Shown one piece after another: positions 27,105-35,012 of a stretch of DNA of 64,000 bases; within the stretch, counting starts at the first letter, position 1, and the number at the start of each line of letters is the position of its first letter. The translations under genes and the position numbers were made by a program. Below the pieces are notes generated by a model. The model was not told the origin of the DNA, made no database searches, and saw only the letters and a list, made by a program, of their open reading frames with translations. Origin of the DNA: CBDDKU01 sp965230375. Its GTDB lineage: Bacteria > Bacteroidota > Bacteroidia > Flavobacteriales_D > Cryomorphaceae. The stretch is from positions 1 through 64,000 of the forward strand of contig CBDDKU010000021.1 in the NCBI GenBank assembly GCA_965230375.1, given 5' to 3'.

Positions 27105-29201
27105 CTATACCAACTTCTTCACCTTCAAGCGAAGCGAATTTCCAATAACCACAACATCAGAGAAAGCCATGGCGAGGGCCGCCACCATTGGATTTAAGAA
27201 TCCGAAGGCTGCGATTGGTATAGCGATTAGGTTGTAGGAAAGCGCCCAGAATAGATTCTGTTTGATCGTGATATAGGTATGTTTTGAGATCAGGTGTGCG
27301 CGCTTAAGGCCATCCATGGGATCGGATGATAGAATAGCGATCCTCGCAGCATCACTAGCCAGAGACGTAGCTCCTTTTGGTGAAATACCTACGTGAGCGA
27401 GCGATAGGGCAGGGCCGTCGTTGATTCCGTCTCCCACCATAGCGACAAGTTCCTGCTCGGACGCCGCTTCTATGCGATCGAGTTTTTCTTGGGGAGAAAG
27501 ACTTCCAGCCCATTTTGAAATGCCTAGTTCTTCGGCAGTGGACTTCACTTTAGAATCGCGGTCACCAGAGATGAGTTCGGTCACTACATCGGCAGAGTTG
27601 TAGTAAGCGACCATTTCACGAGCGCCTGCTAGTACCTTATCGCGGATAAGGTAAGACGCCACCATCTCTCCGTTGATTTCAAGCGAAAGATCGGCATCGG
27701 CCTTGACGCTGCGTCCGAATCGAACAGATTCACCAGAAGCTGTTTTAGCGGTCATTCCCCGGCCTTTTTCTTCCTGGATATCAGTAAGAGTTTCTGGGGG
27801 AAAATCACCAAACTCTTTGAGAAAGGAACTTGCGATAGGGTGTGCCGAATGTTGTTCTAGGGCATGGATAATGGATTTGGCTAGATCGCCAATTTTGTTC
27901 CCTACTTCAATGATTTGAAATTCACCTGAAGTCAGGGTACCCGTTTTGTCGAATAGAATCCGTTTTACCTTGGCAAAGCGCTCCAGAGTTGAGCCACCTT
28001 TGATCAGGATACCGTTTTTGGCTGCTCTTCCCACACCTGCTACCACAGCAGTGGGCGTGGCCAGCCCCATCGCACATGGACAGGAGATCACCAGTACGGC
28101 CACTGCGTTCATCAAGGCCTGAGTAAGTCCTATTTCTCCAACAAAATACCCGACGGTAAACGTCAGCGCGGCAATGACGAGAACAGCTGGGACGAATATT
28201 CCACTCACCCGATCGCCAAACTTCTGAATATCGGGCTGATCTTTTCGAGCCTTTTTAACCAGCTCGATGATCTGCTGTAAGGTGGAATCTTTAGCCGGAG
28301 CTTTTGCGATCATTCGCAAGTTTCCATTTACAAGTGTCGTACCCGAATAAACAGCTCTTCCTTCTTCAAGGGCGTTGGGAAGGCTCTCACCAGTGATCGC
28401 CGACTCGTTTACTTCACCCGATCCACTCAGTACGACTCCATCAACAGGGATCTGATCCCCTTCGTTGATCTGGAGTTCATCACCCGGTTTCACACCCGCA
28501 GGATCGGTTTCAAAGATTTTCTCCGTCTTTCCCACTCGCATTACGATCCGAGCCACTCTTGCCTGCATTTGGTCTAGTGCCTGCACGTTTTTGGTGGTTT
28601 GTTGCACAGATCGGTGTTCGAGAACATTCCCCAGAAGTACCAGCGAAATAATGGTTGTTGTCGTTTCGAAGAATAAGAAATTGTGTAGTTCGGGCGTCCC
28701 GGCATGCATATACCATCCCACAAGGCTGTACAAAAAAGCACTGCTTGAGCCGATGAAAATTAACACGTCCATATTGGCCATTCCGGCCCTGAGCGAGCCC
28801 CATGCTGATTTTCCAAAATGTAGGATACCCAAAATGAAAACTGGAAGGGCGAGAGCGAGTTGCACCCATGGATTGTTGATCAACCAGTGGTGGGGCACAA
28901 ACATGTGCATGAATAGCGGAACTGAGAAGATCAGTGAGAAAATGAACTTTTTCTCAATTGAGCTGAATCCTTTTTCTTCCACTTGAGCGCTATCATCCTT
29001 AACAGCGTATCCCAGTTTTTTGATCTGGGCAATCGCCTTGTCCGTTTCCCTTTCAGAAGGGGAGGAGAAGCTCACTTCACCGTCTATAAAGTTGGCGTCG
29101 GCATCATCGAAACCGATTTGCTTCAAGGATTTTGAAATCCCCAGAGCACAATTATTGCAGGTCATTCCATCGACCTTTAAGGATACTTCTTCGCCAGTCA
29201 T
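27105..29201 (-). CDS. copA: copper-translocating P1B-type ATPase (CopA/CcoI type)
   Basis: This heavy-metal ATPase of 698 residues moves Cu+ out of the cytoplasm. It has one N-terminal metal-binding domain with MTCNNC (C15, C18) and eight helices. The transport motif C374-P-C376 lies in ISCPCAMGLATP, the phosphorylated D418 in DKTGTLT, HSAHPIA in the nucleotide domain, and GDGINDGP near the C terminus. In this phylum such enzymes either detoxify copper or load cbb3 oxidase (CcoI/FixI). The oxidase genes are 22 kb away and ccoS is not seen, so the role is open. The ATG at 29201 is preferred over an upstream TTG. Confidence 0.92.
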   Translation of the reverse strand: MTGEEVSLKVDGMTCNNCALGISKSLKQIGFDDADANFIDGEVSFSSPSERETDKAIAQIKKLGYAVKDDSAQVEEKGFSSIEKKFIFSLIFSVPLFMHMFVPHHWLINNPWVQLALALPVFILGILHFGKSAWGSLRAGMANMDVLIFIGSSSAFLYSLVGWYMHAGTPELHNFLFFETTTTIISLVLLGNVLEHRSVQQTTKNVQALDQMQARVARIVMRVGKTEKIFETDPAGVKPGDELQINEGDQIPVDGVVLSGSGEVNESAITGESLPNALEEGRAVYSGTTLVNGNLRMIAKAPAKDSTLQQIIELVKKARKDQPDIQKFGDRVSGIFVPAVLVIAALTFTVGYFVGEIGLTQALMNAVAVLVISCPCAMGLATPTAVVAGVGRAAKNGILIKGGSTLERFAKVKRILFDKTGTLTSGEFQIIEVGNKIGDLAKSIIHALEQHSAHPIASSFLKEFGDFPPETLTDIQEEKGRGMTAKTASGESVRFGRSVKADADLSLEINGEMVASYLIRDKVLAGAREMVAYYNSADVVTELISGDRDSKVKSTAEELGISKWAGSLSPQEKLDRIEAASEQELVAMVGDGINDGPALSLAHVGISPKGATSLASDAARIAILSSDPMDGLKRAHLISKHTYITIKQNLFWALSYNLIAIPIAAFGFLNPMVAALAMAFSDVVVIGNSLRLKVKKLV

Positions 29202-29302
29202 TGATACAAAGGTAACAGTCAAAGAGTGATAATTGACCGAAACTATCTATCATACAATTGAAAAAAGTGGGGCAAAAATGGTTTCATAATAGATAGATTC
29301 AT

Positions 29303-29310
29303 TAATTTTG
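29303..29310 (+). promoter_or_regulatory. -7 box upstream of tRNA-His
   Basis: TAATTTTG fits TAnnTTTG and lies 18 bases before the tRNA 5' end. No clear -33 box is seen. Confidence 0.5.
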
Positions 29311-29327
29311 CACTCTCATTTTTACAC

Positions 29328-29402
29328 GGTGGTTGTAGCTCAGTTGGTTAGAGCATCGGATTGTGGTTCCGAGGGCCGTGGGTTCGAATCCCATCTTCCA
29401 CC
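29328..29402 (+). tRNA. tRNA-His (anticodon GTG)
   Basis: The cloverleaf is clear. The D arm starts TAGCTCAG, the anticodon stem-loop TCGGA-TTGTGGT-TCCGA carries GTG, and the T arm GTGGG-TTCGAAT-CCCAT follows. G29328 is the extra G-1 pairing with discriminator C29402, which is the tRNA-His identity mark. CCA is not encoded. Two of seven acceptor-stem pairs (5:68 and 6:67) are T opposite T (29333/29397 and 29334/29396); see findings. Confidence 0.95.
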
Positions 29403-29537
29403 CGACCGTTGAAAAAGCTCCGATGAAAGTCGGAGCTTTTTTTCTGCCCAAAAATTTGCGAGAGCGCGCTCTCAGGCAAATTTTTGAGCAGAAAAAAGTA
29501 CGATCGGCTTTTGGGCCGATCTCTTTTTCAACGGTCG
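29403..29537. repeat. cloverleaf-like palindromic element abutting tRNA-His
   Basis: A perfect 15-base inverted repeat (29403-29417 with 29523-29537) encloses three hairpins that use nearly every base. H1 is 29417-29423/29430-29436. H2 is 29438-29499 and has three stacked helices: 29438-29447/29488-29497, 29449-29459/29476-29486, and the palindrome 29460-29473. H3 is 29502-29508/29515-29521. It begins immediately after the tRNA discriminator base. Function is unknown. Confidence 0.75.
29412..29443 (+). terminator. rho-independent terminator of tRNA-His
   Basis: The stem 29412-29423/29430-29441, with core GCTCCGA/TCGGAGC and a six-base loop, is followed by a T run. It is hairpin H1 of the larger palindromic element. 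Confidence 0.8.
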
Positions 29538-29551
29538 AGTCCTCCCCTCCC

Positions 29552-29773
29552 GGGATCTTCCTGACGGCGGAGCAAGTCAGGAAGAATCCCCTTCAAGCGC
29601 GCTCTCAGGCAAATCCGCACTGCTTGGTTTACTCCTACAGTGGTGATATCGCTGCGCTAAGTTGCAACCCTGCGGAATTAACTCAGATTTGCTCCGATTT
29701 AAATTGAATCCGGGTTATCGACCACCACGCGATACGCTGCGCTCATCGCGCGGCAGCCGTGGGGCTATTTTTT
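29552..29773. repeat. second cluster of hairpins and repeats after tRNA-His
   Basis: A hairpin pairs 29552-29565 with 29576-29590. A 19-base direct copy of 29463-29481 lies at 29596-29614. The motif at 29662-29679 recurs near 54.49 kb. A hairpin 29728-29733/29745-29750 is followed by T6 at 29768-29773. No credible gene is seen here. The remaining bases up to 30130 are AT-rich, with only small hairpins such as GTCTACA/TGTAGAC near 30042-30060. Confidence 0.6.
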
Positions 29774-30130
29774 CGTATCGTTTGTTTCAGAATGTGAAGG
29801 TGACGTCGGCCTACTCGGATTGATCGGCAATACTTGCTTTTTTAGCGAGAGATAAAATGGCATCAAGAAGTGCGCTACCTGATGGTTGCAACCTCTGTGA
29901 AGTTAAATCGCTTTTGAAAGTTTGAGTCATCACTCGGGTTTACACCCCCAACAACTTCTATTTTTTCAAAACGAACGTTAAATCGGACATGTTTTTAATG
30001 GTATGCATTCCTACCATTTTCCGATTTTATCGAATTAATGGGAGTCTACATCGCTGTAGACGCTTATTTGATGTGCAAAAATTGGTAAAGTGGATCCAAA
30101 AACTTCGCAAGATTCTTTACACATTCAATT

Positions 30131-30160
30131 TTTGATTTCTGTTAAATCTTACTATTATTG
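30131..30160 (+). promoter_or_regulatory. possible promoter of a small RNA
   Basis: TTTG at 30131-30134 and TATTATTG at 30153-30160 (one mismatch to TAnnTTTG) are 18 bases apart, close to the usual 19-21. No open frame follows before the terminator at 30247. Confidence 0.35.
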
Positions 30161-30165
30161 CATAG

Positions 30166-30279
30166 GACTTAGGGTTAAGCATGTTGCGAAACTATTAATC
30201 CTTGGACCTGATTAGCCTATATGTTTAGTTTGTTTAATGTTTAGCGAAAGGAAAGAGTCTCTCTTTCCTTTTGTTTTTT
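30166..30279 (+). ncRNA. candidate small RNA with own promoter and terminator
   Basis: The predicted RNA of about 110 bases starts after the box at 30153-30160. It contains a helix 30171-30178/30195-30202 (AGGGTTAA with TTAATCCT, one G:T) and ends in a strong terminator. It does not serve the neighbouring uspA gene, which lies on the other strand. The family is unknown, and it may be unrelated to any known RNA. Confidence 0.35.
30247..30279 (+). terminator. orphan plus-strand terminator
   Basis: A perfect 11-base stem (30247-30257 with 30261-30271, loop TCT) is followed by a T-rich tail. The minus-strand side lacks a T run, so it points rightwards. Confidence 0.75.
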
Positions 30280-30308
30280 CACAACATTTCACAAACCGAA
30301 CAGACTGG

Positions 30309-31124
30309 TTAGGCCTTCATTACAAGAACTGGAAGTGCAGCTGTTTGGATGATTTGCTGCGTGACTGATGAGTGAAACAGTCCAGTGAAGAAATCGTAGC
30401 TGTGGCGTACCGCAACCATCAAATCTGGCTTAAATTCTTCAATAGCCTGATTGATTCCATTCTCAACATTATCGTTTTCGAGAATTTCAAAACTCGAATA
30501 GTCTTTTCCGATTATACGAGCTACTTGAGATTTGTACTCTGAGAAGTCTTGTTCTTTGCTGCCGTCTGTGATATGCACAAATCGCGTTTTAGAATCGAAC
30601 TGGTTGCACAGCATGGCGAGTACTTCAAACGGCGTTTCGTCCTTCGATACTTTCATATCAGTGGCGAAGAGTATCTCTTTGACCGGTTTGTAAGGAGAAG
30701 TTGAAGGAACCACTAGAGTTGGTAGGTCCATATTTCTGGCTACCGCAGCTGAATTGGTACCAAGCCATTTTTCAGAGAATCCGCTTGCTCCGTGAGTACC
30801 CATCACAACCATGTCGCTGTCCTTTTCTTTGGCATGTCTTCTCACTACGTCCACAACCGATCCGTGCTCTGCCTTAAACTGGAAGTTTATTTGGCTAAAC
30901 AAGCCATCTCCTTCCATCCGCGTTTTTAGCTTGACAACCTCTTCTTTGGCGTTTTTCTCTAGCATTTCGCTGATGTCTACCATCACCGTTGATCCGGCCG
31001 AAGGCATACTGAATGCATGTATCACATCGATTGAACCATTGAAGGCTTTTGCGATTTCTACAGCGTGTTTCAAAGCGTTATATGCGCCGTCAGAAAAGTC
31101 AGTTGGAACGATTATTTTTCTCAT
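30309..31124 (-). CDS. universal stress protein, two UspA domains
   Basis: This is a 271-residue cytoplasmic protein with two tandem UspA folds (about 1-140 and 147-271). The first starts KIIVPTDFSDGAYNALKHA and has the nucleotide-binding pattern VVMGTHGASGFSEKWLGTNSAAVAR, which suggests ATP binding. The second domain lacks the G-2x-G-9x-G motif. Such proteins support survival under stress; the exact role is unknown. It is a single-gene unit with its own promoter. Confidence 0.93.
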   Translation of the reverse strand: MRKIIVPTDFSDGAYNALKHAVEIAKAFNGSIDVIHAFSMPSAGSTVMVDISEMLEKNAKEEVVKLKTRMEGDGLFSQINFQFKAEHGSVVDVVRRHAKEKDSDMVVMGTHGASGFSEKWLGTNSAAVARNMDLPTLVVPSTSPYKPVKEILFATDMKVSKDETPFEVLAMLCNQFDSKTRFVHITDGSKEQDFSEYKSQVARIIGKDYSSFEILENDNVENGINQAIEEFKPDLMVAVRHSYDFFTGLFHSSVTQQIIQTAALPVLVMKA

Positions 31125-31159
31125 AGTTGCAATTGTTGATCGGACTTGTTCTCCTTTCT

Positions 31160-31190
31160 CAAAGATAGTGTCAGGCTTTTATTTGCCCAA
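31160..31190 (-). promoter_or_regulatory. promoter of the UspA gene
   Basis: On the minus strand, TTG (31188-31190), a 20-base spacer and TATCTTTG (31160-31167) form a full Bacteroidota-type promoter. The predicted leader is about 29 bases. Confidence 0.65.
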
Positions 31191-31210
31191 CAATTTCAAA
31201 TTTTTCATGA

Positions 31211-31241
31211 AAAAATAAAGGCCACTTAACAAGCGGCCTTT
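31211..31241 (-). terminator. terminator of gltA
   Basis: An 11-base stem with one mismatch (31217-31227 with 31231-31241) is followed on the minus strand by a T-rich tract. It lies between the gltA stop and the uspA promoter. Confidence 0.8.
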
Positions 31242-31249
31242 TCAATGAT

Positions 31250-32539
31250 TTATTCTCTATCTTCTAAGGGAACGTAATTTCTAAGATTCGCTCCAGTGTA
31301 TATCTGACGGGGTCTTCCTATCGGCTCACCTTTCTCTACCATCTCTTTCCACTGTGCTATCCAACCTGGAAGTCGTCCTATAGCGAAAAGCACTGTAAAC
31401 ATTTCGGTAGGGATACCGATAGCTCGATAAATGATACCTGAGTAGAAGTCTACGTTTGGATACAGTCCGCGACTCACGAAGTACTCATCTTTGAGTGCTA
31501 CTTCTTCAAGTTGCTTGGCAATCTCTAGCGCTTTATCATTAACACCCATTTTCTTCAATACTTCATCGCAAGACTTCTTGATGATGGTAGCTCTTGGATC
31601 AAAGTTCTTGTACACTCGGTGTCCGAAGCCCATTAGTCGGAAAGAATCATTCTTGTCCTTTGCCTTGTCAATCCATTTTTGAAGATCTCCACCATCCTTC
31701 ATGATCATTTCGAGCATCTCAATCACGGCCTGGTTGGCACCTCCGTGTAGAGGGCCCCAAAGGGCAGAAACTCCAGCTGAAATAGAAGAGTAAAGGTTTG
31801 CTTGAGATGATCCAACAATTCTCACCGTACTAGTAGAGCAGTTTTGCTCGTGGTCGGCGTGAAGGATTAAAAGCTTATTGAGTGCATCAACTACTACTGG
31901 GTCTATCTCATAATCTTCGCTAGGCACAGCAAACATCATGTAAAGGAAATTCTCTACATAATTTAGGTTGTTGTCAGGATAGATATATGGGTGGCCTTTG
32001 CTCGACTTGTAAGAAAGAGCTGCAAGCGTTGTGATTTTCGCAATCAGACGGTGAATTGTTAAATCAACATCTTGCACCGAGCGATTCGGGTTTTGAGACT
32101 CCGGGTAGAATGTACTCATCGAAGAAAGCATCGACGAGAGTATACCCATTGGGTGAGCGTTCGATGGGAAGGCTTCGTAGAAGCGCTTCATATCTTCGTG
32201 AATCAGGGTGTGATTCGTAATGCTATTCGAAAAGTAGTCCATCTGCTTCTCGTTTGGCAGGTCGCCATAGATTAGCGCGTATGCTACTTCTAGAAAATCA
32301 GACTTTTCAGCCAGCTGTTCAATTGGATAACCTCTGTAGCGCAGAATTCCTTTTTCTCCATCGAGAAAGGTGATGGCAGATTGGGTTGCACCTGTGTTTT
32401 TATAGCCCGGGTCGAGGGTGATCAATCCAGAGTTTGCTCTGAGTTTTGAGATGTCAATCGCGATCTCGTTTTCAGATCCTGTTACGATTGGTAGTTCGTG
32501 GGTTTCTCCATTGACAATTAGCTTCGCTGTGTCGTCCAT
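31250..32539 (-). CDS. gltA: citrate synthase
   Basis: Citrate synthase condenses acetyl-CoA and oxaloacetate at the entry of the TCA cycle. The 429-residue protein matches the longer, NADH-regulated bacterial type in length. It has an N-terminal small beta domain (about 1-50). GPLHGGANQAVIEML near 260 and GFGHRVYKNFDPRA near 300 carry the catalytic histidines, and a catalytic Asp lies in VDFYSG. It is flanked by its own promoter and terminator and is therefore monocistronic. Confidence 0.97.
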   Translation of the reverse strand: MDDTAKLIVNGETHELPIVTGSENEIAIDISKLRANSGLITLDPGYKNTGATQSAITFLDGEKGILRYRGYPIEQLAEKSDFLEVAYALIYGDLPNEKQMDYFSNSITNHTLIHEDMKRFYEAFPSNAHPMGILSSMLSSMSTFYPESQNPNRSVQDVDLTIHRLIAKITTLAALSYKSSKGHPYIYPDNNLNYVENFLYMMFAVPSEDYEIDPVVVDALNKLLILHADHEQNCSTSTVRIVGSSQANLYSSISAGVSALWGPLHGGANQAVIEMLEMIMKDGGDLQKWIDKAKDKNDSFRLMGFGHRVYKNFDPRATIIKKSCDEVLKKMGVNDKALEIAKQLEEVALKDEYFVSRGLYPNVDFYSGIIYRAIGIPTEMFTVLFAIGRLPGWIAQWKEMVEKGEPIGRPRQIYTGANLRNYVPLEDRE

Positions 32540-32573
32540 TTTAGTATCGGAAATATTTTATTGAAAATCGGCA

Positions 32574-32581
32574 CAAAGATA
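32574..32581 (-). promoter_or_regulatory. -7 box of gltA promoter
   Basis: TATCTTTG on the minus strand matches TAnnTTTG exactly. The predicted leader is about 28 bases. The -33 region is not obvious. Confidence 0.5.
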
Positions 32582-32620
32582 CTAAACTATACGCTTTTAT
32601 CGAGATGATTTTTAGATCAA

Positions 32621-32655
32621 AAAAAACCGGAAAATCCAAAAGGAAATTCCGGTTT
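32621..32655 (-). terminator. terminator after the thioredoxin-like gene
   Basis: The stem AAACCGGAAAATCC/GGAAATTCCGGTTT (32624-32637 with 32642-32655), with a two-base internal mismatch, is followed on the minus strand by a T run. Confidence 0.8.
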
Positions 32656-32675
32656 AAATTTTCATTAAGGCAAAA

Positions 32676-33206
32676 TTAGTTCTGTCCTGTATACTCCTGC
32701 CACGTTTTTTCTTTGTAGATATCTTCTCCAAAGAAGGTTAGTATTGGCATGATCTGGTCGGGCTTTTGAAGGCCTTGAACAGGAGCTAATATTTGAAAGT
32801 TTTCATCCATGTATACGATTGTAGGGTATGCTATGCGTCCCTGCGCTGGTGCAATGGCCTTCGTCAAGTCGTGCGTGCTATTCCGGCCCGCGCGTGAAGG
32901 ATCGTATCCATCATTTTTGTAGACCGTTCCTTTAAAGTCTACTGGTGTTGGACTCTCAGCGTCAAACTTAATGGCGTAATAGTTTTCATTTACGTAATCG
33001 ACCACACCCTTGTCGTGAAAAGTGGTTTTGTTCATGATTTTACATGGGCCACACCATTTGGTATATACGTCTACCATTACTTTTCGCGGTTCTTCGGCCA
33101 TCTTAGTTTCTACTTCGTCCCAGCTTATCCAAGTTATTTCATTGGAATGTTGCTGAGCAAAGCTTAGTAGGGGAGAGAATAGGATTAGAATGAATAGTTT
33201 CTTCAT
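32676..33206 (-). CDS. exported thioredoxin-fold protein
   Basis: This 176-residue protein has a signal peptide (1-17, cleaved near SFAQ). Its thioredoxin-like domain holds the redox pair C52-G-P-C55 in YTKWCGPCKIM. A periplasmic or envelope thiol-disulfide or DUF255-like role is inferred. It lacks the classical thioredoxin cis-Pro context in the usual place, but AYPTIVYMD near 120 can serve. It lies 48 bases downstream of the first POT gene on the same strand and may be read through from the peptidase-transporter unit. Confidence 0.87.
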   Translation of the reverse strand: MKKLFILILFSPLLSFAQQHSNEITWISWDEVETKMAEEPRKVMVDVYTKWCGPCKIMNKTTFHDKGVVDYVNENYYAIKFDAESPTPVDFKGTVYKNDGYDPSRAGRNSTHDLTKAIAPAQGRIAYPTIVYMDENFQILAPVQGLQKPDQIMPILTFFGEDIYKEKTWQEYTGQN

Positions 33207-33254
33207 GGTATTTTCTTAATTGAGCATTATCGTCTTGCAAAAACAATGCCTTGA

Positions 33255-35003
33255 TTAGCGAACCCCATGCATGAGTTTCTTAATCACAGGATTGAAGACG
33301 AATGCTATAAATGCTGCCCCCAAAGATACAATGGTTAGCATCCAAAAGAAATAACTAATCCCGTTTTCGTCCGCTACCCGATCAATATTCTCTCCAAATT
33401 TACCGGCACCTTTCATTCCTATCGCAACGGCTAAATTCCATAGACCGAACATAAGTGCGATCATTCGAGGCGGCACAAGCTTACTCACATAAGAAAGACC
33501 AACAGGCGAAATGCAGAGCTCTCCCATTGTGTGAAATAGATAGACAAGAACGAGCCACATAATGCTAACCGAAGCCGTTTTGGCTCCTGGTTCAATTCCA
33601 CCTGCCCCAAAGGCTACGCATGCCATACCCAAGGCGAGCAAGAGCATTCCAATACCATATTTGGAGTTGGCCGATGGATTGTACTTGCTTTCCCACCATT
33701 TTGAGAATAGGGGTGCAAGCGTGATGATGAACAATGAGTTGAGCGTAGCAAACCACGAAGCCGGAATTTCAAAGTTTTCCTGGCTAAATTGGTCATTCAC
33801 CTTCCAAAGTCCGATAGCCCATACAATCACGAAACTCAGTCCTAAAATGATATTAGAAAGGGAGTATTTGGCAAAAGTCTGGCGAAAGAGTAGGACCAGT
33901 ACCCAAGTGATAACCACCAAGGGAACCAAGGTCATAAGTGAATCTACAATTTTAAAAATCATACCAGCGCTTCCATCGAGTGTTCGGTCGGTGTAGTCGC
34001 GGGCAAAAATTGTAAGTGTTCCAGGTGACTGCTCAAAAATGGCCCAGAAAATAACAGTCAAGGATGCAAAGAAAGTTACGGCAATAAGTTTTTCTCGGGT
34101 GTTCTTTGAATACTGTGAAAGGCGATAAACAACCAGACCGAGAAATAGGGCCAGACCAACTAAAATCGTAACGTTATTCCCGCTGAATCCAAACACCTGA
34201 AAATCGAATATGTCAACTGAACCACCGGAAATAAGAGCAACTGGTTCAAAAATAATCCAGACCAAACCGATAATGACCATAACGGCGATGAGGCCTAATT
34301 GACCCATAGTGAATGGAACGCGCTTGTCGTTGTCGTGATTTTTGAAATCGGTGTCATCGTCCTTATTCGGTTTTAAACCGATGGTACCAAAGATGTTTTG
34401 CGCAAACCAAAACTGAAGCATCCCGAAGAGCATGAATACTCCTGCCAGTCCGAAGCCCCAGCTCCAACCGACCTTTTCGCCCAGGTAACCGCACAACAGT
34501 ATTCCAAAGAAGGCTCCTGCATTTACGCCCATGTAGAAAATGGTGTATGCTGCATCTTTCTTCTCGGGCTTGTAGTGGTACATTTCCGATACTATAGAAG
34601 TGATGTTTGGTTTGAAAAAACCATTTCCAAAAACCAAAAGCGCTAGACCCAGGTAGATGAAAAATGGTGACTCGAAGGCCATGGATCCATGGCCTAGTGT
34701 CATCAGCAAGGCACCGATTACAACGGCCCACCTAAAGCCAATAACCTTGTCGGCCATGTATCCACCAAGTAGGGTGGATAGGTATACCAACCCAACATAA
34801 GAACCAAAAAGGGCCATGGCGTGTTCTCTCGGCCAGCCCCATCCTTCGTCGAGCAGTGAAGCGGTAAAGAAAAGTACCAGCAGGGCGCGCATTCCGTAGA
34901 ATGAAAAACGCTCCCACATCTCAGTAAAAAAGAGTACAAACATCCCCGAAGGGTGTCCGAGTACTTTGGATTTAAATAGTTCTTCGGTAGATGCCTGATC
35001 CAT
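33255..35003 (-). CDS. POT family proton-coupled di/tripeptide transporter
   Basis: This is a 582-residue peptide:H+ symporter. The N-terminal block carries the family's FFTEMWERFSFYGMRALLVLF (ExxERFxYY-like motif), needed for proton coupling. It has about 14 helices, with an extended loop near 190-230 (charged, KDDDTDFKNHDNDKR). GELCISPVGLSYV near 495 is typical. It lies nine bases downstream of a second POT gene and after DPP IV in one directional run, so it probably imports peptides released by that enzyme. Confidence 0.93.
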   Translation of the reverse strand: MDQASTEELFKSKVLGHPSGMFVLFFTEMWERFSFYGMRALLVLFFTASLLDEGWGWPREHAMALFGSYVGLVYLSTLLGGYMADKVIGFRWAVVIGALLMTLGHGSMAFESPFFIYLGLALLVFGNGFFKPNITSIVSEMYHYKPEKKDAAYTIFYMGVNAGAFFGILLCGYLGEKVGWSWGFGLAGVFMLFGMLQFWFAQNIFGTIGLKPNKDDDTDFKNHDNDKRVPFTMGQLGLIAVMVIIGLVWIIFEPVALISGGSVDIFDFQVFGFSGNNVTILVGLALFLGLVVYRLSQYSKNTREKLIAVTFFASLTVIFWAIFEQSPGTLTIFARDYTDRTLDGSAGMIFKIVDSLMTLVPLVVITWVLVLLFRQTFAKYSLSNIILGLSFVIVWAIGLWKVNDQFSQENFEIPASWFATLNSLFIITLAPLFSKWWESKYNPSANSKYGIGMLLLALGMACVAFGAGGIEPGAKTASVSIMWLVLVYLFHTMGELCISPVGLSYVSKLVPPRMIALMFGLWNLAVAIGMKGAGKFGENIDRVADENGISYFFWMLTIVSLGAAFIAFVFNPVIKKLMHGVR

Positions 35004-35012
35004 AGCGATTAA

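Noticed and set aside
29380..29402. The tRNA-His 3' end as an integration (att) site for a mobile island
   Set aside because: I found no second copy of the tRNA 3' end in the window and no integrase gene. The following DNA is palindromic, not an island.
29363..29707. A 114-codon open frame overlapping tRNA-His
   Set aside because: It begins inside the tRNA and runs through the nested palindromes. Its composition follows the hairpins and it has no family features.
29403..29773. A CRISPR array in the repeat-rich gap
   Set aside because: There is no regular repeat-spacer spacing; the repeats are inverted and occur at most twice.
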